NCBI RefSeq assembly: GCF_023159225.1
Contig: NC_063168.1
Location: forward strand, 63,405,398-63,469,397
Source of the DNA: Perognathus longimembris pacificus
Lineage: Eukaryota; Chordata; Mammalia; Rodentia; Heteromyidae
Length of the DNA stretch: 64,000 bases
Direction of reading: 5' to 3'
In this document: in pieces, positions 23,901 to 36,900 of the stretch
Numbering within the stretch: the stretch's first letter is position 1
Layout of the letters: the number at the start of each line of letters is the position of its first letter
Made by a program: the position numbers and the translations under genes
The notes under the pieces: model-generated
Databases searched by the model: none
Told to the model about the DNA's origin: nothing
The model's input: only the letters and a program-made list of their open reading frames with translations

Positions 23901-26900
23901 AAAGAGATGAAAAAGGGGATATCACAACAAATACCAGTGAAATCCAGAGGACTGTTAGGGAATATAATAGGCAGTTGTTTTTTATTTTTAAAAAAGTTGT
24001 TAGGGCCTGAGTGGATTTAATTGCTCGCTGATAGAGTGTGTGCATAGCATGGGTGATTTCCTGGGTTCTATCTATATTACTCTAAAAAATTATATGGTAA
24101 AAATCATGTATGTGGTATGCTGTGAAAGAATTTATTTAAATATATATGGAAGAATAAACAAAACTGAAACAATAGTTGCTTACTGGATGGAGATGTTGTA
24201 GTTGGCTTGGGTGGTGAGTTAATTCCTTTCACTATATTAAATAGTTTTTTGTAACTTTGATTTTACAACATTTGCAAATGCTGTTTATATTAAGAAACTA
24301 TAATAATTAAAATGGATGCTAAATTATTTATTTTGTTTTTACTAGGCATATTTGATGAGACCTTCTATAATATTTTTTGATGAAATAGATGGTTTAGCTC
24401 CAGTTCGTTCCAGTAGACAAGATCAGATCCACAGGTAATTTTTCTTCCTTAATCTATGATCTCTTCTTTTTATTCAGGGAATATTTAATATTGGTTAAGA
24501 ATTCCAGGTTTGGAAAGAGTTATAAAACATGATCTTTTCTTTGAGGACCACTTCCTTCACATAGCACATGGGTTGGCAAACCGCACTCTTGTAGGCCAGC
24601 TTCAGCCCTGTTTTTATAAATGCAGTTCCATTGGTACAGAGCTATGTTCGTTCTGCAAGCTTGTATATGGCTGTTTTTGCATTACAAGAGCAGAATTGAG
24701 GAGTTGTAACGGAGAGACTCCGGCTTGCAAAAGTTGCCCCTTTACAGAAAAATGGCCTGAATTTGAGGCTTTTTTAATATTTGGAAATTTATCTATGTGA
24801 AATATCTAATATTTTGTTCTATTTCATTTCTTAGTAAAAGTCATTGTGTGTACATGTCTATTTGTATGCCTCAATTTATCTTACATGTGATGGAGATTTG
24901 GTTTTACTTTTGGCTACTGTTACAATTTTACCATGAATATTTATACCTGTGTTTTTGCATGGAACACATACTTTCTGTTGGCTAAGTAAATAAAAGATGA
25001 ATTATCATGTCTTATGGTAAGTATATGTTTAAGTTTATATGGTAATATATATATATATATATTTAAATAGTTGTACTGTTTCACGTTCCTGTGATATAGG
25101 AATTGGTATTGTTAAATTCAGCAATTCTATTGGGTGCTTATTTTACATCTTTATTTTTGTTTTCACTTGTCCATTTTTACATTTTCTTTTGTGAAAGGTA
25201 TCTATTGCCTTTTGGGGCCACAGTGGTAGAGTATACCTGCCAAGCCAATTACAAGGCCCTTTCTTGCATTCAAACTCCATTACTACCAAAAACAAAAAAT
25301 CTTGAGATCTTTCAAAAAAAAATCCTATGAAGTGATTTTTTTTTTTTTTTTGCTATATTGCTGTCAACACTTTTGTGTGTATGTGCATGTCAGTCTTTGG
25401 CCTTGAACTCATGGCCTGGGCACTGTCCTTGAGCTTTTGTGCTCAAGGATAGCTAGCACTTTACCACTTGAGCCACAGCTTTACTTCTGGCTTTTTAGCA
25501 GTTAATAGGAGATGAAAGTCTTTCAGGTTTGTCTGCCCAGGATGGCTTTCAACCTCTATCCTCAGATCTCAGCCTCCTGAGTAACTAGGGTTACAGGCCT
25601 GTGCCCCAGGTTGGCTGGCTTATTTGTTTGGGTAATTTTCAGATAGGATCTCACTATATAGAACCAGGGCTAGTCTTGAATTTAGCAATTGTTGTTTTTG
25701 CTTTACTAGTCCTGGGGCTTGAACTTAGAGCTTAGGCCTGGGCACAGTCCCTTAGTGTCCCTCGCTCATAGCTAGTCCTTTACTATTAGAGCCATAGCTC
25801 CACTTCTTGCTTTATTTGGTTGCTTAATTGTAGATAAGAGCCTCATGGACTTTGTTGTTCTGGCTGACTTTGAATCTTGAGCCTTAGATCTCAGCCTCCT
25901 GAGTAGTTAGGATTCTAGGTATGAACCACGGGTGCCTGGTTAGCTTTTATTATGCTGGTCCTGGGACTTGTACTCAGGTTCTGGTGCTTTCTCTGAGCTT
26001 TTTGGATCAAGTGTATTGCTTTACCACTTGAGCCACAGCTCCATTTCTCTCTGTCTCTCTGTTTCTGTCTCTGTCTTTCTCTCTGTGCTTATTTGGAGAT
26101 ACAAGTATCATGGATTTTTCTGTCCAGGGTGCCTTTGAACCATGATCCTCAGTTCTCAGCCTTCTGAAGTAGCTAGGATCACAGGCATGAGCCACCAGAG
26201 CCCAGCTAGTACTTATTATTAAGTGCCTTGCTTGCTTGTGGTGCCAGGGATTGAACCAAGGGCCTTGCATGCATTAGGCAAGTGCTCTTTTTTTTTCTTT
26301 CAATTAATTAATTAATTAATTAATATTATTATTATTATTTGCCAGTCCTGGGCCTTGGACTCAGGGCCTGAGCACTGTTCCTGGCTTCTTTTTGCTCAAG
26401 GCTAGCCCTCTACCTCTTGAGCCACAGCGCCACTTCTGGCCGTTTTCTATATATGTGGTGCTGGAGAATCGAACCCAGGGCTTCATGTATACGAGGCAAG
26501 CACTCTTGCCACTAGGCCATATTCCCAGCCCTTAAAAATTTTTTTTAATCTAAGGGAGTCTTGCTAATTTACTCAGACTGGCCTCTAGTTACTGAACCAT
26601 ACTAGCTCAGTTTTTAATGATGATCAAATCTATTTTATCTTTTCTCCCCTTACTTTTTGGTGGCTGTATTTTAAAGCCTTTGTCACTGAATTTTCTGAGT
26701 ACTTTGAAAAATGAGTTCTGTAAATCACCTGGTATTGCATTAAGTTATTTTTGTGGTACAAGTATTTTATTAGAATTTAAGATTAGAAAATGTTACTTCA
26801 GCAGTAGTGTTTATAGTTTAAAAAAGGAAAACCTTTAACGCTTCTTCTTGGAAATTGTTTTACAGCTCTATAGTGTCAACCCTTCTTGCTCTTATGGATG

Positions 26901-29900
26901 GATTAGATAACAGAGGTGAAATTGTTGTTATTGGTGCTACAAACAGACTTGATTCTATAGATCCTGCACTCAGGAGACCAGGTCGTTTTGACAGAGAATT
27001 CCTTTTCAACCTGCCTGATCAAAAGGTAACAGTTAATGTCTTCCCTATTTTAACATTTATGTATAACTCAGAAATTACCAAACATACAGTGTAAAAATGA
27101 TACTTTAGGGAGTTTCATTGTTCTACTTTTTTTTTTTTTTTTTTAAGTCTTTTTTTTTTTGGCCAGTCCTGGGGCTTGGACTCAGGGCCTGAGCACTGTC
27201 CCTGGCTTCTTTTTGCTCAAGGCTAGCACTCTGCCACTTGAGCCACAGCGCCACTTCTGGCCATTTTCTGTATATGTGGTGCTGGGGAATTGAAACTAGG
27301 GCCTCATGTATACGAGGCAAGCACTCTTGCCTTGCCACTAGGCCATATCCCAGCCCCTCATTGTTCTACTATGTCTTAGTTAATGCATTAAAAATCTTGT
27401 ATAGCCAGATGTAGTGGAGTATTCCTCTAATCCTAGCACTTATGGTACTGAGGTAGGCGGACAATGAGACCCTATCTCAAACCGAAAACAAATCAGGTGT
27501 AATTATTGAACTGAGCCACTTATAACTTTGTCTGTTTATGTGGTACTGGGGACTCAAACTCAGGGTTTCATGGATGCTAGGCATGCATTCTACCAGTAAG
27601 CCACATCTCCAGCCTGTAGTGTTAAGCTTAAAGTGTTTTTTCCTATAGGAGGAAGGCAGATGTAAGACAAAAATAATTCTGGCACAATTCTAGGTGATGA
27701 TAATATCAACTAATTAATTAATGAATGGATTCTTATAAGTCAATTTTCTGTTTTAGCAAAAATAATTTGTTTTGTAATCAAGATTTAGGTTGTGCTACAC
27801 ATTGAAATTTAAGGCAGAGAATACTTTTTAAAAAAGGTGATGTTTTTAAAAAGTACTTGTCAGAACCACACATTCTATGAAATAAATATTATGGTTATTA
27901 TAACTCATTTGTATTTATATGATGTTTCAGGAGATGTGTATCTCATATGAGATTCATTCATATAATTGAAGCTATAAACTCATTTGTTTATACAACTTCA
28001 AATGGTAAAAATACCATGGTGGAAAAGTTAGTTAATCTTAACTTTACATTGTAGTCCTAGATGAATTACTCATTCATTGTGTGCTTCCAGTCATGTTTCT
28101 TTAGTTCTAAGAACATTAAATGTATCAGCTTATGAAACAGAAACAAGACCTTTTACTCAATTTCACATGATGTAGATAGATGTTGGGTTTCTGTTTCTTT
28201 TAAAAATGTACAACCATTTTGGGGTTATGTATTTTCAAAATGTGTTCTATATTTGAGTTGTTGCTAATATGTTTTAACTACTCTTTAGGCAAGAAAGCAC
28301 ATTCTACAGATCCATACTAGGGATTGGAATCCAAAATTGTCAGATGCTTTTTTAGGTGAACTGGCAGAAAAATGTGTTGGTAAGTACTCCTATTTGATTT
28401 TTTTTGTGTCATTGTTCTCCCTTTCCTGTTGTGTTTGAAATGTAATGAGTATAATTTTGTCTTTGATTGTGCAATAGATGTCTTTGCCTTCATATTTAAA
28501 AGTTATTTTAAATACTTAAAGTTTGGATACTTCTAAATTAGAATTTTAACTACCACCAGATGTTTGATTAACAAGTCTTTGATTTTTTATTAACAATTAA
28601 TAAGCCTTTTTCATTGAGTGCCTGGTACTCTTAATAACATTATGGTAGCTCCTTTTAGGAATTGTCCCTTCTCTGAAATTTAACTAAGAAAAATAAACCC
28701 AAGAGAATTAGGTCCTTGTCAAAGTCAAGAATGTAGTCTTTTACTTTGCAGATGACACTGTCAGACTCATCTTTATACCTGTGGGAGGGGTTCTCAAAGT
28801 ACTTAATTGTATTTGGAAATTAAAACCTTACAATTTAATTTAAAATTCATCACAAAGTGGAACATTACCCCACAGAGTGAATAGGCAATACTGTTCTAAA
28901 AGGCTGGGTTGAGAGGCTATTTATAAACACAGGAAATAGACTTAGGATTTTGGCTCTAATTAGGATTGAAATAAAAAGAGATACATTAAGTGCCTAACAA
29001 TACACATAGATTTTTCTTTCATTCATTTTTTCCCTCTTTTTGTATGTTTTTCTCTCATCCTATGCAAAATACAGATTTCAAAAATCTCTCTCCATAATCT
29101 TTATATACATTAAGAAATCCCTCAAATAAGTCCACTAATAGTAGTCTATTTGGGAAAACTTTAAAGTTACCAAAACAAAAAAGAACAATTTAGTTTAAAA
29201 AATCATTGTGATCCACCATCAAATAATTAAATTTAAATAGAACATTAGTCCATTCAGTTAGCTACATCCGAATTATCCTCTTCATCCACAGGGACCTCCA
29301 TCTCCGAAGCAGCATCCCTCAGCTTTTGAACCACAAAGACCTCCGACATCTTCTGGTGAGGAGCAAACGTAAATCTCTCCAGCACTACTCCAGTTTAAGC
29401 TTTGCCTGGTATAAGAGAGCATGCGCCAAAAAATTTCATGTAAATTTGGCTTGATCTTTGCAAAGCCTTGTGCTGCTTTATGGGAGAGGGTGGTATTTGG
29501 TTAAAAACAACACCAGTCTTTTCCCATTTCAAAATTTATCCCTCTTTATTTGTGGTATTATTTTATTAGAGTTCAGATCTGATTGAGATTTTTTTTGGGT
29601 AGATTTTTCTGCAAATTTGTCACAGAATGATCCTTAGCTAAAATAAGTAGAATAATTTTGGAAATTCCCTAAGAGACAGTTATTCTAAAGTTTTCTATTA
29701 CCCTATCTACCACCTAAAATAGGACACATTCTAATTTAATTCACCTCAGCTATGAGTCTCAGTTTCCTTTTGCATTTCCAAAGGTCAATACTTCTCAATT
29801 TTCCAATGCATTTATTTTAGCTTTTAAATCATTTTCTTGTTTAAATACTTATGACATAATCTCTTACTGGACTGAAAAAAACTTTCCTTACTTTTTTACC

Positions 29901-30930
29901 TACTTCATAGGGTGACAGTATGTTTGCAGAATTTGTTTATACATATTGTTGTCTCTGAGTAGTGACATAAAAATTTGTGGCAATTAAATGACTTGTTTCT
30001 CATTGTGACATTCCATTTAAGAAACTAGTTCCCATTAAAAATGGTCAAATGCACTAGTTCAAACAGGTATGCAGTAATAGTAAATTTTAACTCCACTATG
30101 AATTTATCAATTTTTATGTACCAAATGTATTTTAATATGTGTTGGTTTAATTCAATAACATTTATGCCTAAGAAACATCTTTGTAGTCTTTATGAATAAC
30201 TATGAGGAAGGTGACCTCTTCTAGGTTTCTTATAGGTTATGGATTTGGTAACTTTTACTTTGAAATAAATTCCTAACTTAACTCTAGGAGGATTTTGAAT
30301 GAATGAAAGTCTGATTTTATGTAGTAAAAATCTCAGCATGTATTTGGTATCAAGAGCATTTCCTCATATAATAGCGTCAAATTGACAGCTCAACCTTCAA
30401 TCAAATTCCTTATTTTTGGTGGGAGGGTTAAAATGATGAAAACATATCCATGAAGTATCTGTATTGTAGGCCTTCATTTTGATTGACAATTATCTGATAA
30501 AATTTGTTACCATGTTTCTACTGTCACTTCTTTAATAGTTATGTTTTCAGTCTTTCAGGAAAAATTTTCTTTGTTCTCTATATATTGGTGCTCATCCAAG
30601 TATTAGATTTGTAATGTTAGAATTAGGGTCATTATGAAAGAGATGTTAATAAGGTTATAGTATAATTTTATTACTGGAAGGGTTTTATTCATTTTCTAAA
30701 CCAGAACTTTATGAAGAGTGCAAAAGTATACTATTGATTATGACAGGACAAGAGACTTTACTAGAACCTGTGGTTATCTAACGTGTTACCAATTTTGCAG
30801 TGATTATTCTTTTAAGAGTTTAATGGAGTCATACTCTTCAATTTTTGTCTATCAGAATAATTTTGAAAGATTTTTCCTAAGTACTCATTTCTACTTCCAA
30901 AGCCCTAGGGATTCTGATTCAGTGTGTGTT

Positions 30931-30966
<36 letters not shown>

Positions 30967-33900
30967 CGCACGTGCACATGTGTGCACTCACGTGCGTGCG
31001 TGTCTGGGAAGGCATGTGTGTGTGCTGGTACTGAGGCTTGAACTTAGGTCCTAGTCACTATCCCTCAACTTTTCCACTTGAGCCACAGTTCCACTTCCCG
31101 TTTTTTTTTGTTTTTTTTTTTGATGGTTATTTGGAGATTTTCCTGCTCAGGTTGGCTGCAGTGTTCAGCTTCTGGGTAGCCAGGATTACAGACTTGAGCT
31201 GCTGGTGCCCGATTGATTCACTGTTGGTTGTGCTGCCTGTATTTCTTCTTTTTCTTTCTTCTCCTCTGTCTCTGTTTCCTTCTTTCTTCTGCTGCTGCTT
31301 TTTCTTTTTCTCTCTTTACTTCCCTTCCTCCTCACCTCCTCCTCCTCCTCCTTTTGTTATCAGAGGGGTTTGAACTGAGGTCTTTGCTCTTGCCAGGCAA
31401 GCACTCTTATCACCTAAATCATGCTTTTCTGCAGTGTTACTTTTTTTTTTTTTGGCCAGTCCTGGGCCTTGGACTCAGGGCCTGAGCACTGTCCCTGGCT
31501 TCCTTTTGCTCAAGGCTAGCCACTTGAGCCACAGCACCACTTCTGGCCATTTTCTGTATATGTGGTGCTGGGGAATCGAACCCAGGGCCTCATGTATACG
31601 AGGCAAGCGCTCTTGCCACTAGGCCATATCCCCAGCCCCTGCAGTGTTACTTTTAACTATGGTGTCACATTTATGTCTGGGCTGGTCTGGACTGATTTTC
31701 TTCTATAGGCAAGTAGCACTGTATGTACAGGTTTTTTTAATTGGTTGAGATGGGTGTCTCACAAAGTTGTTCTACCCCTCCCCCCATGTGTTTTTTGAAG
31801 CTTAATCCTCCCCATCTCTACCTATTGAGCAGCTAGGGTTATGGATGTGAGCCACTGTACCTGACTTGTTTCAGTTTTATTGTTTATCTTGATGAGTGTT
31901 CTAAGTTGAGAATCAGCAACTCTGTTTTAAAACATTTTTGTTATTGTAAGGATGATCTACAGAGGGTTTTCGGTTACAAGAATCACTAATTCTTACAAGT
32001 AGTGTAAGCCAGTAATTCTTATAAGCAAGTGTAAAGAAGGTATTTCTTTTATGTGTGTTGGGTATGATAATCTGTGTGAAAATTTCTTTCAGTAAATGTG
32101 GTCTTCTGTTGATAAACTTCAATCTAAAGTACATTCAGAAAAATGAACAATACATTGCTGTATACATGCAGTCAACATTTAATAGCAAAAATGTTATGCA
32201 TAATGTTACTTTTTTGTTTTGCCTTGTTTGTGATCTTTTTAAGTTTTTTAATGTAAGTTTCTTCATTTGAATAGGATTATATGATGTGTTCACTGATACG
32301 AATATACCCTTAGAGAAAGAAAAGAGGGGCTGGGAATATGGCCTAGTGGCAAGAGTGCTTGCCTTGTATACATGAAGTCCTAGGTTCGATTCTTCAGCAC
32401 CTCATATGTGGAAGAAAAGGCCAGGAGTGGCGCTGTGGCTCAAGTTGGCAGAGTGCTAGCCTGGAGCAAAAAGAAGCTAGAGACAGTGCTCAGGTCCTGA
32501 GTCCAAGCCCCAGGACTGGCCAAAAAAGAAAGAAAGAAAGAAAGAAAAGAAATATGATTGTTTATATTATATGAACATGGGAGCTTATTTTTCATCTGCT
32601 ATAGTGGCTAGCATTCAGAAAATTTTTTAATTAGAGATTTAGTTTATTAGAAGTAGAAAATAAAATTGAGAGACTAGTAATTATTCTGAAGAATTATTTG
32701 GGAGAAAGACTATTGTTCTAGGGCAATATTTAATCCTATTCTGCATGTAGATTCTTTCTTTTCCTTTTGGCCAGTCCTGGAGCGGCTGAGCACTGTCCCT
32801 GGATTTTTTTGTTTTGTTTTTTTTTGTTTTTGCTCAAGGTGAGCTCAAGGTTTCTTGCTCAATCAAGGCTAGTAAAATTAGAAAAAATAAGCCAGGCATG
32901 GTTCATAACCTGTAGTCTATAATGTTAGCTACTTGGGAGTCTAGGCAACTTGAAAAGATTCTGTCTCAAATGTTAAAGAAGAGTTGAGGATATAGTTTAG
33001 TGGTAGAGCAGAGGGATTGAATTACCAACCCGAAGAAAGTTTAACATTATATGGCTTGTTTTCTCTTCATACTTTTTAGTGTATGTTTTTGTTAATTTAA
33101 AATATGCAAAACATTTTTGTTTCAAAACAAAATACTTTGTTGGGTGATTTAAAATGCTTTTCATTTTGTTAATAAAATTAGATATAATTACTGATTTAGT
33201 ATTGATTAAACATGTTCGTACTAGAAAGAATGACCTTACCTTTGCTGTTTTTCTCCTTCTGTGCATTAGGCTACTGCGGAGCAGACATCAAAGCCCTGTG
33301 CACTGAGGCTGCCCTGATTGCCCTTCGGAGGCGTTACCCTCAAATCTATGCTAGCAGTCACAAGCTACAGTTGGATGTTTCCTCAATAGTGCTCAGTGCC
33401 CAAGACTTTTACCATGCAATGCAGAATATTGTGCCTGCTTCTCAACGTGCTGTGATGTCTTCAGGACATGCGCTATCCCCCATTATAAGGCCACTGTTGG
33501 AAAGAAGCTTCAACAACATCTTAGCAGTCTTACAAAAAGTGTTTCCTCATGCTGAAGTTAGCCAGAGTGACAAGAAAGAAGGTACTGTAAACTACCTTTT
33601 TTCTTTAAAAAAAAAAACAACTTTAGATGTAAAAAATAAAAGTATAGTTTCCTCATAAGATTATTTATCACCGTATCTATTTTACTCACTGAATATTTTA
33701 GGCCTGGCATACTGCCCGTAATATGGTAGCTGCCTGGGAATCTTTGTAAAATGTATGAATGAATGTTTACTCTTAGGATGTAGTGACCATCTTAATGAAT
33801 TTTGCTGTCATTATGGTTTTTCAGAAACTAATTATTTTTAGGAATTTTTAGGAATTCAGGATTTACCTGAATTATGGGCATGACCAACCTTTTATGCAGT

Positions 33901-36900
33901 AATCAAGTAGGTTTTGTTTTTTTTTGTTTTTGTTGTTGGCTATGAGGCTTGAACTCAGGGCCTGGGCACTGTCCTTGAGTTCTCTTGGTTTTCTGGTGGT
34001 TAATTGGAGATAAGAGTCTCATAGACTTTCTTGCCTGGCCTGCTTTAAACTGCGATTCTCAGATCTCAGTAGTTAGGATTACAGGTGTGAGCTACCAGCA
34101 CCCAGCTCCAAGTATATTTTTATCTATAATTTTCATAACTTGGAATTCATATCTTTCTGTAAAATTTTTCAATTTTTAAAACTTAGTTCACTTTCAGTAA
34201 AAAAGTAAGACACTCTCCTTCCTGAAGATAATGATAGCCAATTTATTTCTTGAAGAATTTTCAGAGACTTGGTATCTGTTATGCTTTAATTTTATTTTCA
34301 TAAGTAGGAAGTACACTGTAGTTTCCACTAATGGAACTCAATAGAGAAGCAAAACCAAATTTTATTTAATTATGAGTGATTAGATGTATTACTCTGATTT
34401 GGTTTGGTCTTTAATATTTTTTCTTAAACAAATATCCTTGAAATTATTATTCAAAAGTACTCAATTATTTGTTAGGTTTATTTAAAAATATCAGTTCTAC
34501 TGAATAGTTATCTTTTAAAGCCACATTTAAACATTGCTGTTTATTGAATGGATTGATACTTTTAATGACATGTATGATTATTAGTAATTCAGATGATAGT
34601 TTGAAAAAAGTTCTAGTACTGTATTCCCATTAAGAATTGCACTTTTAATTAGTTCACTGAGTAGTACCTCAAAGGCCCACAGAGAAGACAAAAACTACTT
34701 GAATAAATAAATGCATATTTAAGACTGATTTCAACTGAATTCATGACTCAATATTCATTTTCCTTGAAAAGCTGTATTTCATTTAAAAAATGGGTCAGGT
34801 TGTTAGTTTTTGTTTCTTTTTTTCAGAATTGGACTTGCTATCCTATTAATTGAACCAAATACGAAAAAGATTAGATTTCTGTCCAAATTAACTTAGAGTT
34901 TTAGTTAGTAGGTGGAGTTTTAGAGCAGCACTACTGCTTTTCCAAAACTAATTTTGGTCAGCAAAGTCTCTCAAATTACATCTCATAATTCTTACAAAGG
35001 TGAGAGAATTATGTTAATTGCATTTATGAACTATTCAAAATTCTGTAATCTGCCAGTCTGGGTGATCAGTTTAAAAGCAACTAATTTTTAACTCAGGTTT
35101 CCTTTGATTTGGTAGAGTAATAATACTAAATGACTTTATAAATATTATAATTCCTGTACTTTTTTGTTGTAACAGATACAGAAAGTCTAATTTTAGATGA
35201 CAGTGAAGATGAGAATACTTTATCAATTTTTGAGACCAATTGTCACTCAGGATCACCAAAGAAACAGTCATCAACTGCTGCTGCACATAAGCCCTACCTT
35301 CATTTTACAATGTAAGTAATTGATATCAAATTTCTTTGAATCTAGATGGATTTTTGCCACTTTATGATTAGAATTGTAGTGTATATTTACTTGTAGTTAT
35401 AGCCTTGAAATATTTTGTTTGGACTCAATTCTGGAACACTTTCAATGTCCTTTTGTGTGGTAATAATTACTGTGTCCATCAACTACTGGAGATTGGCTTT
35501 TCCAATTTCCAATTAAGTAGAGAATATTTTCTGCTAGTTTGCTTAAAAAAAAAGAATATGTACATGTATGCGTCTGTGGGTATGTGTGTATGCGTGTAGA
35601 GATCAACATGTAGGCCCTATTTTATGTCTTTGTTTGAATTAAAGTGAACAAAAATAAAATATTTATCTTGAACTTTAACTTGTGAGAAGACTACTAAAGA
35701 AATTTCAAATTCAAAATTACTCAGTGATTAAACAAATAGCTTTTGATTCTCTAAAAGCTCATTAATTTTTTATAATTTGGATTTTATGATTTTCTACTTT
35801 CCCCTTTTTATAATCTGTGTTAAAACAGCTTTTGCTGTGCTATAATGAGTAAATGCTTTTAGTGCAAATGCAATTTTAAATTAAGAGACCAAGTGTCTTC
35901 AGATAATAACAGCATCATTACTTGCATTTACATAATTAGTACCATATGAAGGACCATAAAGTTCTAGTTTGGTAGGTCTAATAGCACTTCAATTAGATGA
36001 GCCTGAATTGTGTATTTCCTTAAAGTATTTTAAACAAATTTAAAACTTCGACCTGAATCAGAGTTTTCTTCCTGAATATTTTAGGGGAGATTTTATTTTA
36101 TGATTTTGATAGTACTGGAATTTGGATTCAGGGTCTTGTGCTTAATAGGCAGGTACTCTACCACTTGAACCATCCCTCCAACTTAGTGAAATATTATAGT
36201 TATTTGCATGGATAACCTTTATTTTATAATCCTCTTATTTTACATTTTATAAAGTGAACCTAAATTACTACTACTCATTCCTTTTTTTAACAGTAAGTTT
36301 TTACTTTAGGATTTTTTTCTCTTTATTTCCAGGTCTTTTCTTTTATGGTCTTGGGAAGTTCTCTTAGACTGTTTTTTGCGGGGGAGTAGGAGGGGTTGGT
36401 TTTAGCAATGTACAGACCCATTGTATTAATAGTTATGAGCAAGCTTGATACTTATTCGTGCATTTACTTGGGTAGCCTGTGCGTGTGTGTGTGTATTGTT
36501 TTGATAATTTTAGTTGCTTGAATTGGATTGTATAATAGGAACAGTTAAGAAACTATCAGATGATTTATGTTCAATTGTATAAGATACTGTGTGAATAAAG
36601 GAATCAGAAATAGAATAAACTTTTATTTCTAATTTTGTGTTTGACTTTTTTTAAAATTAAGAGTATTCTCTGCTACTGACTTAATAGGTGCCAATTGTAT
36701 GGCTTATTTATTTAGGTTAGCTGTATTGAAGAAATTGGTTTAAATTTAGCTTCCTATATGAGCTCTCCTAACTTACTGGTTTCATTTTTATTAACAGCAA
36801 GAGAGCTATATACTAGAGTAAGTTGATGCGTCAGTAATACCCATTAATTTATCTCTATATTCACTCATTCATTCTTCCAATTTTAATTTTTTTTATTTTT

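Noticed and set aside
24510..24800. 96-codon Cys-rich open frame that looks zinc-finger-like
   Set aside because: It overlies a hAT-type transposon fossil (GGTTGGCAAACC..TTTACAGAAAAA); the Cys pattern does not follow a known finger spacing and there are no splice or promoter signals.
31038..31373. Phe/Ser/Pro-rich open frame of 111 codons
   Set aside because: Translation of a SINE and a (CTT/CTC)n tract.
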